From: an uncultured Bacilli bacterium | Lineage (GTDB): Bacteria > Bacillota_I > Bacilli_A > RF39 > UBA660 | DNA length: 10,656 bases | Direction of reading: 5' to 3' | Assembly (NCBI GenBank): GCA_947631285.1 | Contig: CANRKS010000027.1 | Location: forward strand, 1 to 10,656 | Shown here: positions 1-6,976 of the stretch, piece after piece | Position numbering within the stretch: position 1 is the stretch's first letter | Layout: every line of letters starts with the position of its first letter | Notes under the pieces: model-generated | The model's input: the letters and a program-made list of their open reading frames with translations, nothing else | Databases searched by the model: none | Told to the model about the DNA's origin: nothing | Translations under genes and position numbers: made by a program

Positions 1-428
1 GTTTCAAATTTACCACCTAAAGCAACAGAAACTACGCCATCAGCAGTAGAAGATACAACACCAGTTCCAACAAATTTAAGACTATTATTTGCTGTAACTG
101 CGAAATCTTGTCCTCCTAAAGTTAATGTATGGTCAGCAATGTTAACAACAATATTTTTTGTAACATTACCAGTAGTAACTGATCCTAATGTTGTAATATC
201 AGATAATAATGTGATAGTACCTCCATTAGTAGATGCTAATGCATCAGCCCATGCAGTAGCAAAATCTTCATAACGAGCATTTTTAAATTCAGCTACACAT
301 TTATAAGTAGCGATATCATAGCCATCTTCACCAGGAGCTATACATCTACTTGAACCTGTAGCATGAACGCCCATAGTCATTGCAGCAAATGCAGCAAGAC
401 CGATTGCAAACATTTTTAAATTTTTCAT
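1..428 (-). CDS. Secreted beta-helix-like surface protein, N-terminal fragment (runs off window)
   Basis: The start codon is ATG at 428-426, behind a strong AGGAAAGG ribosome site, and the frame stays open to base 1, giving about 142 residues with the rest outside the window. It opens MKNLKMFAIGLAAFAAMTMG, a signal peptide with a probable cut after VHA near residue 23. The mature part has two cysteines (C29 and C44). An ATAWADALAS stretch is followed by GGTITLLSDIT, then short strand-turn repeats ending in TLTLGG. This layout matches the start of the neighbouring wall protein at 1544-3424 (YDTLKKALAAVDENGVIEL...TLDLGG) and resembles pectate-lyase-like parallel beta-helix surface proteins of gut Bacillota. 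The specific ligand or function is unknown. A sortase tail is expected by analogy but cannot be seen. Its promoter contains a G8 tract, so expression may be switchable (inference). Confidence 0.8.
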   Translation of the reverse strand, partial: MKNLKMFAIGLAAFAAMTMGVHATGSSRCIAPGEDGYDIATYKCVAEFKNARYEDFATAWADALASTNGGTITLLSDITTLGSVTTGNVTKNIVVNIADHTLTLGGQDFAVTANNSLKFVGTGVVSSTADGVVSVALGGKFE

Positions 429-459
429 TCTTTCACAAACCTTTCCTTTCTATGCGTTA

Positions 460-489
460 ATTATACCCCCCCCGTATCGCGTTTGTCAA
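460..489 (-). promoter_or_regulatory. Sigma-A promoter with G8 tract in spacer, for the surface gene at 1-428
   Basis: On the minus strand, a perfect -35 TTGACA lies at 489-484 and a perfect -10 TATAAT at 465-460, separated by 18 bases. Eight consecutive G (473-466) directly abut the -10 box. The predicted leader is about 25 bases and contains AGGAAAGG before the ATG at 428. Loss of one G would give the optimal 17-base spacer. Homopolymer runs in this position cause phase variation in other bacteria; switching here is inference. Confidence 0.82.
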
Positions 490-517
490 TACTTATTTTT
501 GCTAATTTTTGACAAAC
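481..517. promoter_or_regulatory. Inverted repeat overlapping the -35 box (possible operator)
   Basis: GTTTGTCAA at 481-489 and its exact complement TTGACAAAC at 509-517 are separated by 19 bases. One arm contains the -35 hexamer of the promoter at 460-489. The outer arm with its flank reads TGTCAAAAATT on the minus strand, an 11-mer also present just upstream of the -35 box of the other G-tract promoter (7031-7057). A repressor or activator site is plausible; no regulator is visible in the window. Confidence 0.45.
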
Positions 518-587
518 TCCTTTATTTTACAAAAAAGATATAATTTCTTTATATTATATTTATCTCTTCGTTTTTTGATTACACATT

Positions 588-619
588 AAAAAAATCTAAA
601 TCATCATTATGACTTAGAT
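588..619 (-). terminator. Rho-independent terminator of the sortase gene
   Basis: Arms at 619-609 and 604-594 form an 11-bp stem (one G-U pair) with a 4-base loop. On the minus strand it is followed by a T run (594-588). It starts 7 bases past the sortase stop codon. Confidence 0.85.
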
Positions 620-625
620 CTTATT

Positions 626-1390
626 TTAAATATTTTCTTCTTCATCTAAATTAATTCTTTTGGCATGAACTACTTTTCTTTTCGCAGTTCCCCCAGTCCC
701 TGAACAAGTCGATAAAGTTAAAATTTTATCATTTGTAGTAACACTTACATTAAAATTCTTTTCACTTCTTATAAGAATTGTATCAATAAATTCTTGAAAG
801 CTTTCTTCTGTAAATGATGTTGTTATATAATATTCTTCGGCATCAATTATATAATAGCTAATTATTTGATAAGTTAACTCTCCCTCTTCTGGAGTATATA
901 TTTTAATATAGTTGTTTTCATTATTATTAAAGAAACCGTCTTTAAAAACATCTCTTAAAGAACCAAACATACTTCCATCAAGCATAGAATGGCCAAATAA
1001 GACAACATTCCGATCATTAAAAGAAAAATTACGATAATCCATAAAGATACTGCCACTTTGATTCTTTTTACCATCAAAAGCAAGTTTTAAATAATAATCA
1101 TTATCCTCTGATTGAACAATGGGATAATTAATTTTACCATCATTATATTTAATCCAACCTACAGTGTCTTTGTTAATTTCGAAAAGTTTAGGAAAGTCAA
1201 TCGTAATTTTTTCTTTTTCTACTTCTTCTTCTTTCCAAGTATCAATTAACATTACTTTTTGAATTAAATCATTTTTTAATCTATTGCTGGCAAAAAGATC
1301 ACCAACATAATTAAATACTTGGTAAAAGTCAAAAGTAAATAATAAAAATAAACTAATTGCCACTATCCAAAATAAAGTTTTATTTTTCAC
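626..1390 (-). CDS. srtB: Class B sortase (membrane transpeptidase)
   Basis: This 254-residue protein is of normal class B sortase length. It has one N-terminal membrane segment (about residues 6-24), placing the catalytic domain outside the cell. Family marks in order: the N-terminal class B block with DTVGWIKY (75-82) and YPIVQSEDNDYYL (89-101), GSIFMDYRN (113-121), catalytic His134 in FGHSMLDGSMF, catalytic Cys229 in TLSTCSG, and the conserved Arg in KRKVVHAKRI, most likely Arg238. Sortases cut a C-terminal sorting motif and join the protein to peptidoglycan; class B enzymes usually read NPxT-type motifs. The upstream neighbours (1544-3424 and 3589-5148) end in NAQTS, a hydrophobic segment and a basic tail, so they are the likely substrates (inference). 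The start is GTG at 1390-1388 behind a GGAAG-rich ribosome site. It has its own promoter and terminator, so it is transcribed separately from its presumed substrates. Confidence 0.93.
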   Translation of the reverse strand: MKNKTLFWIVAISLFLLFTFDFYQVFNYVGDLFASNRLKNDLIQKVMLIDTWKEEEVEKEKITIDFPKLFEINKDTVGWIKYNDGKINYPIVQSEDNDYYLKLAFDGKKNQSGSIFMDYRNFSFNDRNVVLFGHSMLDGSMFGSLRDVFKDGFFNNNENNYIKIYTPEEGELTYQIISYYIIDAEEYYITTSFTEESFQEFIDTILIRSEKNFNVSVTTNDKILTLSTCSGTGGTAKRKVVHAKRINLDEEENI

Positions 1391-1417
1391 TATCTTTTCT
1401 TCTTCCTTTTCCTTTTA

Positions 1418-1446
1418 ATAATATCATTATTTATTTATAAACTCAA
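1418..1446 (-). promoter_or_regulatory. Sigma-A-like promoter for the sortase gene
   Basis: On the minus strand, TTGAGT lies at 1446-1441, followed by a 17-base spacer and TATTAT at 1423-1418. It sits between the terminator of the upstream wall-protein gene and the sortase start. It has a weaker -35 box than the surface-protein promoters and no G tract. Confidence 0.6.
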
Positions 1447-1502
1447 ATTATTGGTTCTTTCTCTAAATAACAATTAACGGTAATTTTACATAATAAAGCG
1501 AT

Positions 1503-1534
1503 AAAAAAACTATTAGCTTTTACCCTAATAGTTT
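1503..1534 (-). terminator. Rho-independent terminator of the wall-protein gene at 1544-3424
   Basis: AAACTATTAG (1534-1525) pairs perfectly with CTAATAGTTT (1516-1507) across an 8-base loop, and the minus strand continues into T residues to 1503. It begins 10 bases after the stop codon. It is base-for-base identical to the terminator at 3548-3579 and is part of the same duplicated module. Confidence 0.9.
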
Positions 1535-1762
1535 AATAAACTTTTAATTATTGGCTTTTCTTTTTTTAGCAACTATTACTAATCCTGTTAAAGAAGCAAT
1601 ACCGGTAATTCCATATAATGCTGTATTCATTGATGAAGTTTGAGCATTATTTGGTGTTGGATCTTTCTTTTCTTCTTCAACTTTTTCTTCTTCTTTTAAA
1701 GCAATAATAAATGGTGATAATTCATTAACTGTAATTGATACTTTACCATTTTTAACAACTTC
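1503..1762 (-). repeat. Copy 1 of a 260-bp near-identical 3' module (wall-anchor tail plus terminator)
   Basis: This block matches 3548-3807 at a constant offset of 2045 with only three differences (1550, 1553 and 1554), all in the last codons of the two genes. The inner 208 bases (1555-1762) are identical, including third codon positions, as are the outer 47 bases (1503-1549). It codes for the last part of the shared domain, the E/K-rich linker, the sorting tail and the terminator. Beyond 1762 the two genes remain related in protein but diverge in DNA. Confidence 0.97.
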
Positions 1763-3424
1763 TTCAACTTTTTGATAAGTTCCATCATGTAATTTATGAA
1801 TTATATATACTTCTTTACTATTATATTTACTGCCTAATTCAAAAGTAATAATTAATGGTTTAGTTAAACTTTTACCATCTTTTTCATAGAATTCATACAT
1901 TTGATATAATTTATCATATCCTTTTTCAACAGCTAATTTAATCATTTCTTCATAAGTATCATCTTTTTCCGTAATCACTTTTCCTAAAATAGTAATATCT
2001 TCTTCTGTTTCATAAGTAACACCTTCTAATATAGTGTTTTCTTTATCATCACCTGAACCAGTATTAACTACAGGAGTAGTATAAGGTTCGTCTTTTGTAA
2101 CTGGAGTATCGTTTACAACAACTTCACCTTCACCACTGTTTTTAACAGTAACATTTTCTCTTAAAGTTTCTGTAGGTTTATAATCTCCCTTTAAAACATC
2201 AATAACATCGCCACTTTGAGCTAAAGAAGCTACGTCAAAAGTATTTTCTCCAACATAATAATTAGTACTATTATTATGAGTTAAACTAACTACATCTTCA
2301 TTTGAAGTTAAATAATCTTTTTCCATAACATTTGATGAGAATACTCCTCCAGAGATAAATTTAGTTTTACCATTTACGGCAACAGCTCCTACTTCACTAT
2401 TACCCGTTAATGTACCATCAGTAACACTAATATTTAATTTGCTATTATCACCAGGAGCACTAATCGCAGCATTATTTTGAGAAGTCAAAACTCCTCCTTC
2501 TACTTTAACAGTAACATCTACATCTTTATCAGGTAAAGCGAAGACACTTGCACCATTATCCAAAACACTACCATCAGCATCGCTATCATGGCCACTAACA
2601 GTACCTGTAGCAATAACTTGAGCTCCTTCTTTAACATCTAGAGAACCATTAACCATAGCTACACCACTAGAATATCCTTTAACTGTACCTTCAATTACAG
2701 TATTGCCTTTTCCTAAAAGTAGAAGACCAGTACTACTTGTAGATTCAATTAAAGCTCCTTCATGAATATTTATATCTACTATGCCATCTTTACCATTATT
2801 AATTGCAGAATATGTTTTAGAATGTTTTACAGTTCCATATACATCAATTACAGCATCAGTGCAATAATTTGTAATAGTAGCTTTTGTTTTTTCACCAGAA
2901 CCAATTACAGTTGAATATGGATCGATATTTAAAGTAACTTTTCCATTAAGGCCTTTAAATGTATATAAGTTAATTGCTGAACCATTGCCAGTCATCGTAA
3001 GTTTAGCACTTTCTAGATTTACGTTACTATTATTATAAGCAAAAATAATAGTTGGGAATGTTTCAGATTCAGTAGTTACACTAGACTTTATTTCACCATT
3101 TCTAATAGTTATATCGGTATTTCCAACTACAATTCCTGAATAGCCACTATTAAGATCACCCTCAAAATTCATAACATTTCCACCTAAATCAAGGGTGAAT
3201 TTTTTATCACTAATAACTATGCTAGCATTATTATAAGTGACACTTTTTATTAATTCGATAACTCCATTTTCATCAACTGCCGCTAAGGCTTTTTTAAGAG
3301 TATCATAACTACCTTCTTTTCCTTTAACACGGAAATAATCTTCAGCAAATACAGTCATTGTCATGGCAAACATAGCCATAATTGCAAAGATAAAGGTATT
3401 AAGTTTTAAAATTGTTTTTTTCAT
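1544..3424 (-). CDS. Sortase-anchored beta-helix-like surface protein, 626 aa
   Basis: The ATG at 3424 is chosen because AGAAGGG sits 5 bases ahead of it and a signal peptide follows at once. An in-frame ATG at 3472 overlaps the -10 box and cannot be in the transcript. Signal peptide: about residues 1-27, cut after VFA. Residues about 30-450 hold many short glycine-, serine- and threonine-rich strand-turn units (such as TLDLGG and LLLLGKGNTVIEG), as in parallel beta-helix adhesins. A compact domain follows (about 465-575: VTYETEEDI... to ELSPFIIALKEEE), shared with the next upstream gene. Then come an E/K-rich linker, NAQTS (593-597), a hydrophobic stretch (602-619) and a KKRK tail. This is a wall-sorting signal without LPXTG. 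The protein is probably linked to peptidoglycan by the adjacent class B sortase. Function is unknown; adhesion or surface masking is a guess. It has its own promoter and terminator. Confidence 0.88.
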   Translation of the reverse strand: MKKTILKLNTFIFAIMAMFAMTMTVFAEDYFRVKGKEGSYDTLKKALAAVDENGVIELIKSVTYNNASIVISDKKFTLDLGGNVMNFEGDLNSGYSGIVVGNTDITIRNGEIKSSVTTESETFPTIIFAYNNSNVNLESAKLTMTGNGSAINLYTFKGLNGKVTLNIDPYSTVIGSGEKTKATITNYCTDAVIDVYGTVKHSKTYSAINNGKDGIVDINIHEGALIESTSSTGLLLLGKGNTVIEGTVKGYSSGVAMVNGSLDVKEGAQVIATGTVSGHDSDADGSVLDNGASVFALPDKDVDVTVKVEGGVLTSQNNAAISAPGDNSKLNISVTDGTLTGNSEVGAVAVNGKTKFISGGVFSSNVMEKDYLTSNEDVVSLTHNNSTNYYVGENTFDVASLAQSGDVIDVLKGDYKPTETLRENVTVKNSGEGEVVVNDTPVTKDEPYTTPVVNTGSGDDKENTILEGVTYETEEDITILGKVITEKDDTYEEMIKLAVEKGYDKLYQMYEFYEKDGKSLTKPLIITFELGSKYNSKEVYIIHKLHDGTYQKVEEVVKNGKVSITVNELSPFIIALKEEEKVEEEKKDPTPNNAQTSSMNTALYGITGIASLTGLVIVAKKRKANN

Positions 3425-3470
3425 TTTTTCCCTTCTTTCCTTATTTTGTTTTACATTGCTATGATAACTC

Positions 3471-3500
3471 ATTTTACGTCCTAAATCAAGTTAATGTCAA
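3471..3500 (-). promoter_or_regulatory. Sigma-A promoter for the wall-protein gene at 1544-3424
   Basis: On the minus strand, a perfect TTGACA at 3500-3495, an 18-base spacer and TAAAAT at 3476-3471. The spacer has no G tract. Because the start site would fall near 3465, it supports the ATG at 3424 over the one at 3472. The 18-base spacing equals that of the promoters at 460-489 and 5179-5208. Confidence 0.75.
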
Positions 3501-3547
3501 TTTTTAAAATTAAATTGTCGGTATTTTTACATATCAAAACATTGTAC

Positions 3548-3579
3548 AAAAAAACTATTAGCTTTTACCCTAATAGTTT
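3548..3579 (-). terminator. Rho-independent terminator of the wall-protein gene at 3589-5148
   Basis: A perfect 10-bp stem (3579-3570 with 3561-3552) with an 8-base loop is followed by a run of T on the minus strand. It begins 9 bases after the stop codon and is identical to the hairpin at 1503-1534. Confidence 0.9.
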
Positions 3580-3807
3580 AATAAACTTTTAATTGTTTTC
3601 TTTTCTTTTTTTAGCAACTATTACTAATCCTGTTAAAGAAGCAATACCGGTAATTCCATATAATGCTGTATTCATTGATGAAGTTTGAGCATTATTTGGT
3701 GTTGGATCTTTCTTTTCTTCTTCAACTTTTTCTTCTTCTTTTAAAGCAATAATAAATGGTGATAATTCATTAACTGTAATTGATACTTTACCATTTTTAA
3801 CAACTTC
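3548..3807 (-). repeat. Copy 2 of the 260-bp 3' module
   Basis: Partner of 1503-1762 in direct orientation. The differing bases here are 3595, 3598 and 3599, which change the last residues from KANN to KENN. There are no gaps over 260 bases. Confidence 0.97.
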
Positions 3808-5148
3808 AGTTCTTCTTTGATAAGAATCATCATGTAATCTATGAAGAATATATACTTCTTTACTATTATATTCTTCTCCTACAGTAAAAGTAATAGTTAT
3901 AGGTTTAGTAAATTCTTTATTATCTTTAACTCTTAAATCAAACATTTTTAAAATTGTTGGGTATCCTTTATCGGCTGCTTCTTTTATCATTGCTTCGAAT
4001 ACATCATTAGTTTCAGTAATAGCTTCTCCTTCTAAAACAATTTCTTCTTCTGTTTCGTATGTTACTCCTTCAACAATTTTATTATCTTTTTCTTCTTCTT
4101 TCTCTTCTTCTACTTTTGATACAGTTTCATGACCTTTAGCTACGGTTTCACCATTAATAGTTACCGTACCATCGCCTTCATTTTTTACAACTACACCTGC
4201 AGGCATTTTATCTTCAACATAAGTACCTTGTAATACAGTAACCGTATTGTCACTTTTAGCATTGGCCGCTACTTTTTCAGTACTATTGCCAACATACATT
4301 GTATCTTCTAATTTAACAATAGTATTTGCTCCCATATATTTTTTAACAGCATATGTATCGCTTACATTTTTTTCAGTAAATAAACCACCCGTAATTGTAG
4401 TTGTTGCATTATCATTATTACTTATAATTTTTGAACCATCAGCACTTGTAAATGATCCTTCATTAATATCTAATTTTATCGTATCTTTACCCTTTATGCC
4501 TTTCTTATTAGTAATTAATGAATTATGTTTAACTGATCCTTCAAATTTAAATTCACCACCAGAAATAGTCATTGTATCACCATTTGATAGTACTGAGAAG
4601 GCATTAGCTTGGATAAAGGTTCCACCTGTAATAGTAGCCGTTCCCACGTTAGTTAATCCCCAAGCTCCATTATTACCATCACTAGTTTCAATTGCTACCG
4701 TTTTAATTGTACCACCAGCAATTGTTAAGGTACCAGCATTGTATAAAGCCGCACTGTCATCAACCGCTATTCCTTCTACAACACCACCATTCATAATAAG
4801 GGTTGCACCTTCAGAAACATTTACGGTTGGTACATTGGTAGAAGCACCTTCAGCAATCTTAATAGCGCCTGTCCCTTCAATTGTTAGTTTACCACCTTTA
4901 ACATCAACTGGTGAATAAGTATTTTTGGTACTGATTAAACTATAATTTCCAAGATTTAATGTTATTGTTTCTCCTTCAGATACTACGATATCTGCTACAG
5001 CATCACTTTTTAATGTTAAAGTACATACAGTACTATTATCATTACAATCTTTAGTAATATTATCATTTGAAAAATCTTTAATTGCAGCTTTGGCATTTCC
5101 TGCAAATAATGTTAATAAAGTCATTCCAAATATTAATTTTCTTTTCAC
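3589..5148 (-). CDS. Sortase-anchored beta-helix-like surface protein, 519 aa
   Basis: The start is GTG at 5148-5146, with AAGGAG about 10 bases ahead. The signal peptide MKRKLIFGMTLLTLFAGNAKA is cut after residue 21. Two cysteines lie close together near the mature N-terminus (about 35 and 42). Residues about 45-330 are strand-turn repeats such as ITLNLGNYSL, KLTIEGTGAI, TLTIAGGTI, TATITGGTF and TMTISGGEF, the pattern of a right-handed beta-helix. Residues about 358-468 form a compact domain homologous to that of the 1544-3424 product, and the last 41 residues are almost identical to it: linker, NAQTS (486-490), hydrophobic segment, KKRK tail. It is probably exported by Sec and fixed to the wall by the nearby class B sortase. 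It is a paralogue with a different stalk or head on a shared anchor. No enzyme motif is seen, and the ligand is unknown. Confidence 0.88.
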   Translation of the reverse strand: MKRKLIFGMTLLTLFAGNAKAAIKDFSNDNITKDCNDNSTVCTLTLKSDAVADIVVSEGETITLNLGNYSLISTKNTYSPVDVKGGKLTIEGTGAIKIAEGASTNVPTVNVSEGATLIMNGGVVEGIAVDDSAALYNAGTLTIAGGTIKTVAIETSDGNNGAWGLTNVGTATITGGTFIQANAFSVLSNGDTMTISGGEFKFEGSVKHNSLITNKKGIKGKDTIKLDINEGSFTSADGSKIISNNDNATTTITGGLFTEKNVSDTYAVKKYMGANTIVKLEDTMYVGNSTEKVAANAKSDNTVTVLQGTYVEDKMPAGVVVKNEGDGTVTINGETVAKGHETVSKVEEEKEEEKDNKIVEGVTYETEEEIVLEGEAITETNDVFEAMIKEAADKGYPTILKMFDLRVKDNKEFTKPITITFTVGEEYNSKEVYILHRLHDDSYQRRTEVVKNGKVSITVNELSPFIIALKEEEKVEEEKKDPTPNNAQTSSMNTALYGITGIASLTGLVIVAKKRKENN

Positions 5149-5178
5149 GTTTATTTCACTCCTTCTTTACTTATGCTT

Positions 5179-5208
5179 ATCATACATCCTTAATAAATAG
5201 CGTGTCAA
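5179..5208 (-). promoter_or_regulatory. Sigma-A promoter for the wall-protein gene at 3589-5148
   Basis: On the minus strand, a perfect TTGACA at 5208-5203, an 18-base spacer and TATGAT at 5184-5179. There is no G tract. It lies between the inverted repeat at 5215-5242 and the GTG start, leaving a leader of about 25 bases. Confidence 0.75.
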
Positions 5209-5214
5209 TCTATA

Positions 5215-5242
5215 GCGTAAAATATTTTTCTTTATTTTACGC
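5215..5242. promoter_or_regulatory. Perfect 10-bp inverted repeat upstream of a promoter (possible operator)
   Basis: GCGTAAAATA (5215-5224) and TATTTTACGC (5233-5242) are exact complements with an 8-base spacer. The element ends 7 bases upstream of the -35 box at 5208. It has no T run on either side, and the preceding gene already has its own terminator at 5273-5299, so a protein-binding site fits better than a terminator. No regulator is identified. Confidence 0.5.
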
Positions 5243-5272
5243 ATGTTTTGTAAATTAATGTAACACAAAAGT

Positions 5273-5299
5273 AAAAAGATACCTACTTAGTATCTTTTT
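5273..5299 (-). terminator. Rho-independent terminator of the gene at 5311-6969
   Basis: AAAAAGATAC (5299-5290) pairs perfectly with GTATCTTTTT (5282-5273) with a 7-base loop, and the stem ends in T residues on the minus strand. It begins 11 bases past the stop codon. Confidence 0.85.
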
Positions 5300-5310
5300 C
5301 TAAAAATAAC

Positions 5311-6969
5311 TTATTCAACATTAGTTATATAATAAGGAACCTCTTTTGTTCCTTCGCCATCAAGTACTATTTTAGAACCATCTATGTAGAAGACAGGACG
5401 ACTCGCAGCCGTAGCACCATCTTCGCCAGGTGTTATGAAACCATACTCACCGACTTGGTATGATCTGGAAGAATTAGAATTGTAGACACCAATACTAGTA
5501 ATCAACCATTCTAATAATTTTCCACTATTATATCCATCTTTCAAAAAATGTATCCAACTATCTTTTACATTTGGGCCATCCCCTGGTTTTCCTTCTGGAT
5601 AAGCATACAATATATCATGTATATACATTAAGCTTATCTTGGCATCAACCTTATTTTCCCATGTATATTTGGGATAGTTAAATTTCCCATCTTCACTCAT
5701 TACATTGCGACGTGTTTCAGCTTTGCCGGTCTCTATGGCATACATTGTATCTCCATCGTACCTCTTAGTCTCTTCATTTGTGTTACCATAATACCAAGAG
5801 TGTGTCACTATTAATTTGTACCAATCACTTTCTTCCTCGCCACCATTTACTTTATCTCCTGATTTTAAATAATCATAATAACTATTATCGACAAATATAT
5901 CAGTATCAGCTCCTGCAATAATATTACCATTCCCGGCAACTGTTCCGTTTGATATGCCATTTATTCTTTGAAATAAATCCGTTTCGTTCCATTCTGGACA
6001 GTTCCCATTTGGGCATACATGAGAAGAACCGCTTATATGCCATTCAGAATTCCGAGCAAAACCTATTTCTGCCTTTTCTTTTAAGATTGTTTCTTTTAAT
6101 AAATATAACTGTCCTTTTTCTGTTACTCCAATTATCCTATACATATATTTATCATATTCATCTGTACACTTCGTTTGATCATTTGTTCCAAAACAGATCC
6201 AGTTTGGTACGTCATTTGTCCCTTGATATCTATACATACCACCAACTAATCCTTTGGTTAAACTTTCTCCTGCATCTTCTCTTAAAAATGCTATTATCGG
6301 ACTTTTTTTACTTGCTTCGCATCTTAAACTATCTACTTTTATGGTGATGTTTAATTCCTTTCCTCCTAAGTATGATTGGTTAGTATTAGTATTATTCACT
6401 TTTAAATATCCTTTTATAGTTGATGGGCTACCATCAATTACACTTAGTTCTACTTCTATTTCTTTTGTTATGGAAGAGGATATTTCTTCTGGCAATAAAT
6501 CATGTAAATCTATTATTTCATCTGTTATATCTGATGCAATATATAATTTAGCATCGCCTTTTTGCAATACTCTTCCCATAGATTCTTCACTTGTATCCAT
6601 TGTGATTGTTACTTTAGCTGTACAATCACTTGCTTCTTTATTCGTTCCTGTTATTGTAGCTAATGTTAATGTCCCACTTTGAACATCAGTTTTATAGTTT
6701 TCGCCTGGAACATCAGTAGCAAAATGTTCTCTTTTTTCTTTATCAGATGCCATATCAGGTACCGATAAGTTTATATGCATAGACTCTACTCCTTGCTTTA
6801 TTGATACGACATCAGCACTACCTGTTTCAATATCAACATTAGTATTAGTGGTATCTCCACTTACATTTAAGGAAAAGAAGGCATAAGTTGCCCCGACTAC
6901 CACAATTACTAAAGTTACAACACCTATTATACTTCCAATTAATATTTTCTTTCTATTTTCTTCATTCAT
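5311..6969 (-). CDS. Secreted protein with TasA/SipW-type N-terminus, unknown function, 552 aa
   Basis: The ATG at 6969 has AGGA 7 bases ahead; the in-frame ATG at 6975 is only 1 base from it and was not used. A basic start and one hydrophobic segment (about residues 9-28) end in GATYAFFS, the pattern of signal peptides cut by SipW-type signal peptidases in TasA/camelysin-like proteins. Residues about 30-215 look beta-rich. Residues about 225-552 resemble a domain common in uncharacterised proteins of gut Bacillota: MYRYQGTNDVPNWICFG, KYMYRIIGVTEKG, and a C-terminal RPVFYIDGSKIVLDGEGTKE. Cysteines 259/268 and 319/324 come as close pairs and may form disulfides or bind metal. There is no sortase tail and no C-terminal membrane segment, so it may be released or form surface fibres. 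No SipW gene is in the window. A G9 tract lies in its promoter. Family resemblance is from memory; function is unknown. Confidence 0.8.
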   Translation of the reverse strand: MNEENRKKILIGSIIGVVTLVIVVVGATYAFFSLNVSGDTTNTNVDIETGSADVVSIKQGVESMHINLSVPDMASDKEKREHFATDVPGENYKTDVQSGTLTLATITGTNKEASDCTAKVTITMDTSEESMGRVLQKGDAKLYIASDITDEIIDLHDLLPEEISSSITKEIEVELSVIDGSPSTIKGYLKVNNTNTNQSYLGGKELNITIKVDSLRCEASKKSPIIAFLREDAGESLTKGLVGGMYRYQGTNDVPNWICFGTNDQTKCTDEYDKYMYRIIGVTEKGQLYLLKETILKEKAEIGFARNSEWHISGSSHVCPNGNCPEWNETDLFQRINGISNGTVAGNGNIIAGADTDIFVDNSYYDYLKSGDKVNGGEEESDWYKLIVTHSWYYGNTNEETKRYDGDTMYAIETGKAETRRNVMSEDGKFNYPKYTWENKVDAKISLMYIHDILYAYPEGKPGDGPNVKDSWIHFLKDGYNSGKLLEWLITSIGVYNSNSSRSYQVGEYGFITPGEDGATAASRPVFYIDGSKIVLDGEGTKEVPYYITNVE

Positions 6970-6976
6970 AACCATA

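Noticed and set aside
1670..1702. CTT/TTC-rich repeats as a coding microsatellite for phase variation
   Set aside because: They encode the E/K-rich linker with mixed GAA, AAA and GTT codons, are not a clean tandem run, and are identical in both gene copies.
3425..3472. A 16-residue N-terminal extension of the wall protein from the ATG at 3472
   Set aside because: That ATG overlaps the -10 box; AGAAGGG and the signal peptide mark the start at 3424.
1503..3807. Insertion sequence or transposon bounded by direct repeats
   Set aside because: The repeats are gene 3' ends with terminators; no transposase, terminal inverted repeats or target duplications are seen.
4247..4918. Long plus-strand open frame with hydrophobic translation
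   Set aside because: It lies wholly antisense to the well-supported wall-protein gene, has no ribosome site, and its Val/Leu/Pro-rich composition is what the reverse of Gly/Thr/Asn-rich repeats gives.
5949..6682. Two overlapping plus-strand open frames
   Set aside because: Both are antisense to the SipW-type secreted protein gene; they have no ribosome site, promoter or recognisable domain.
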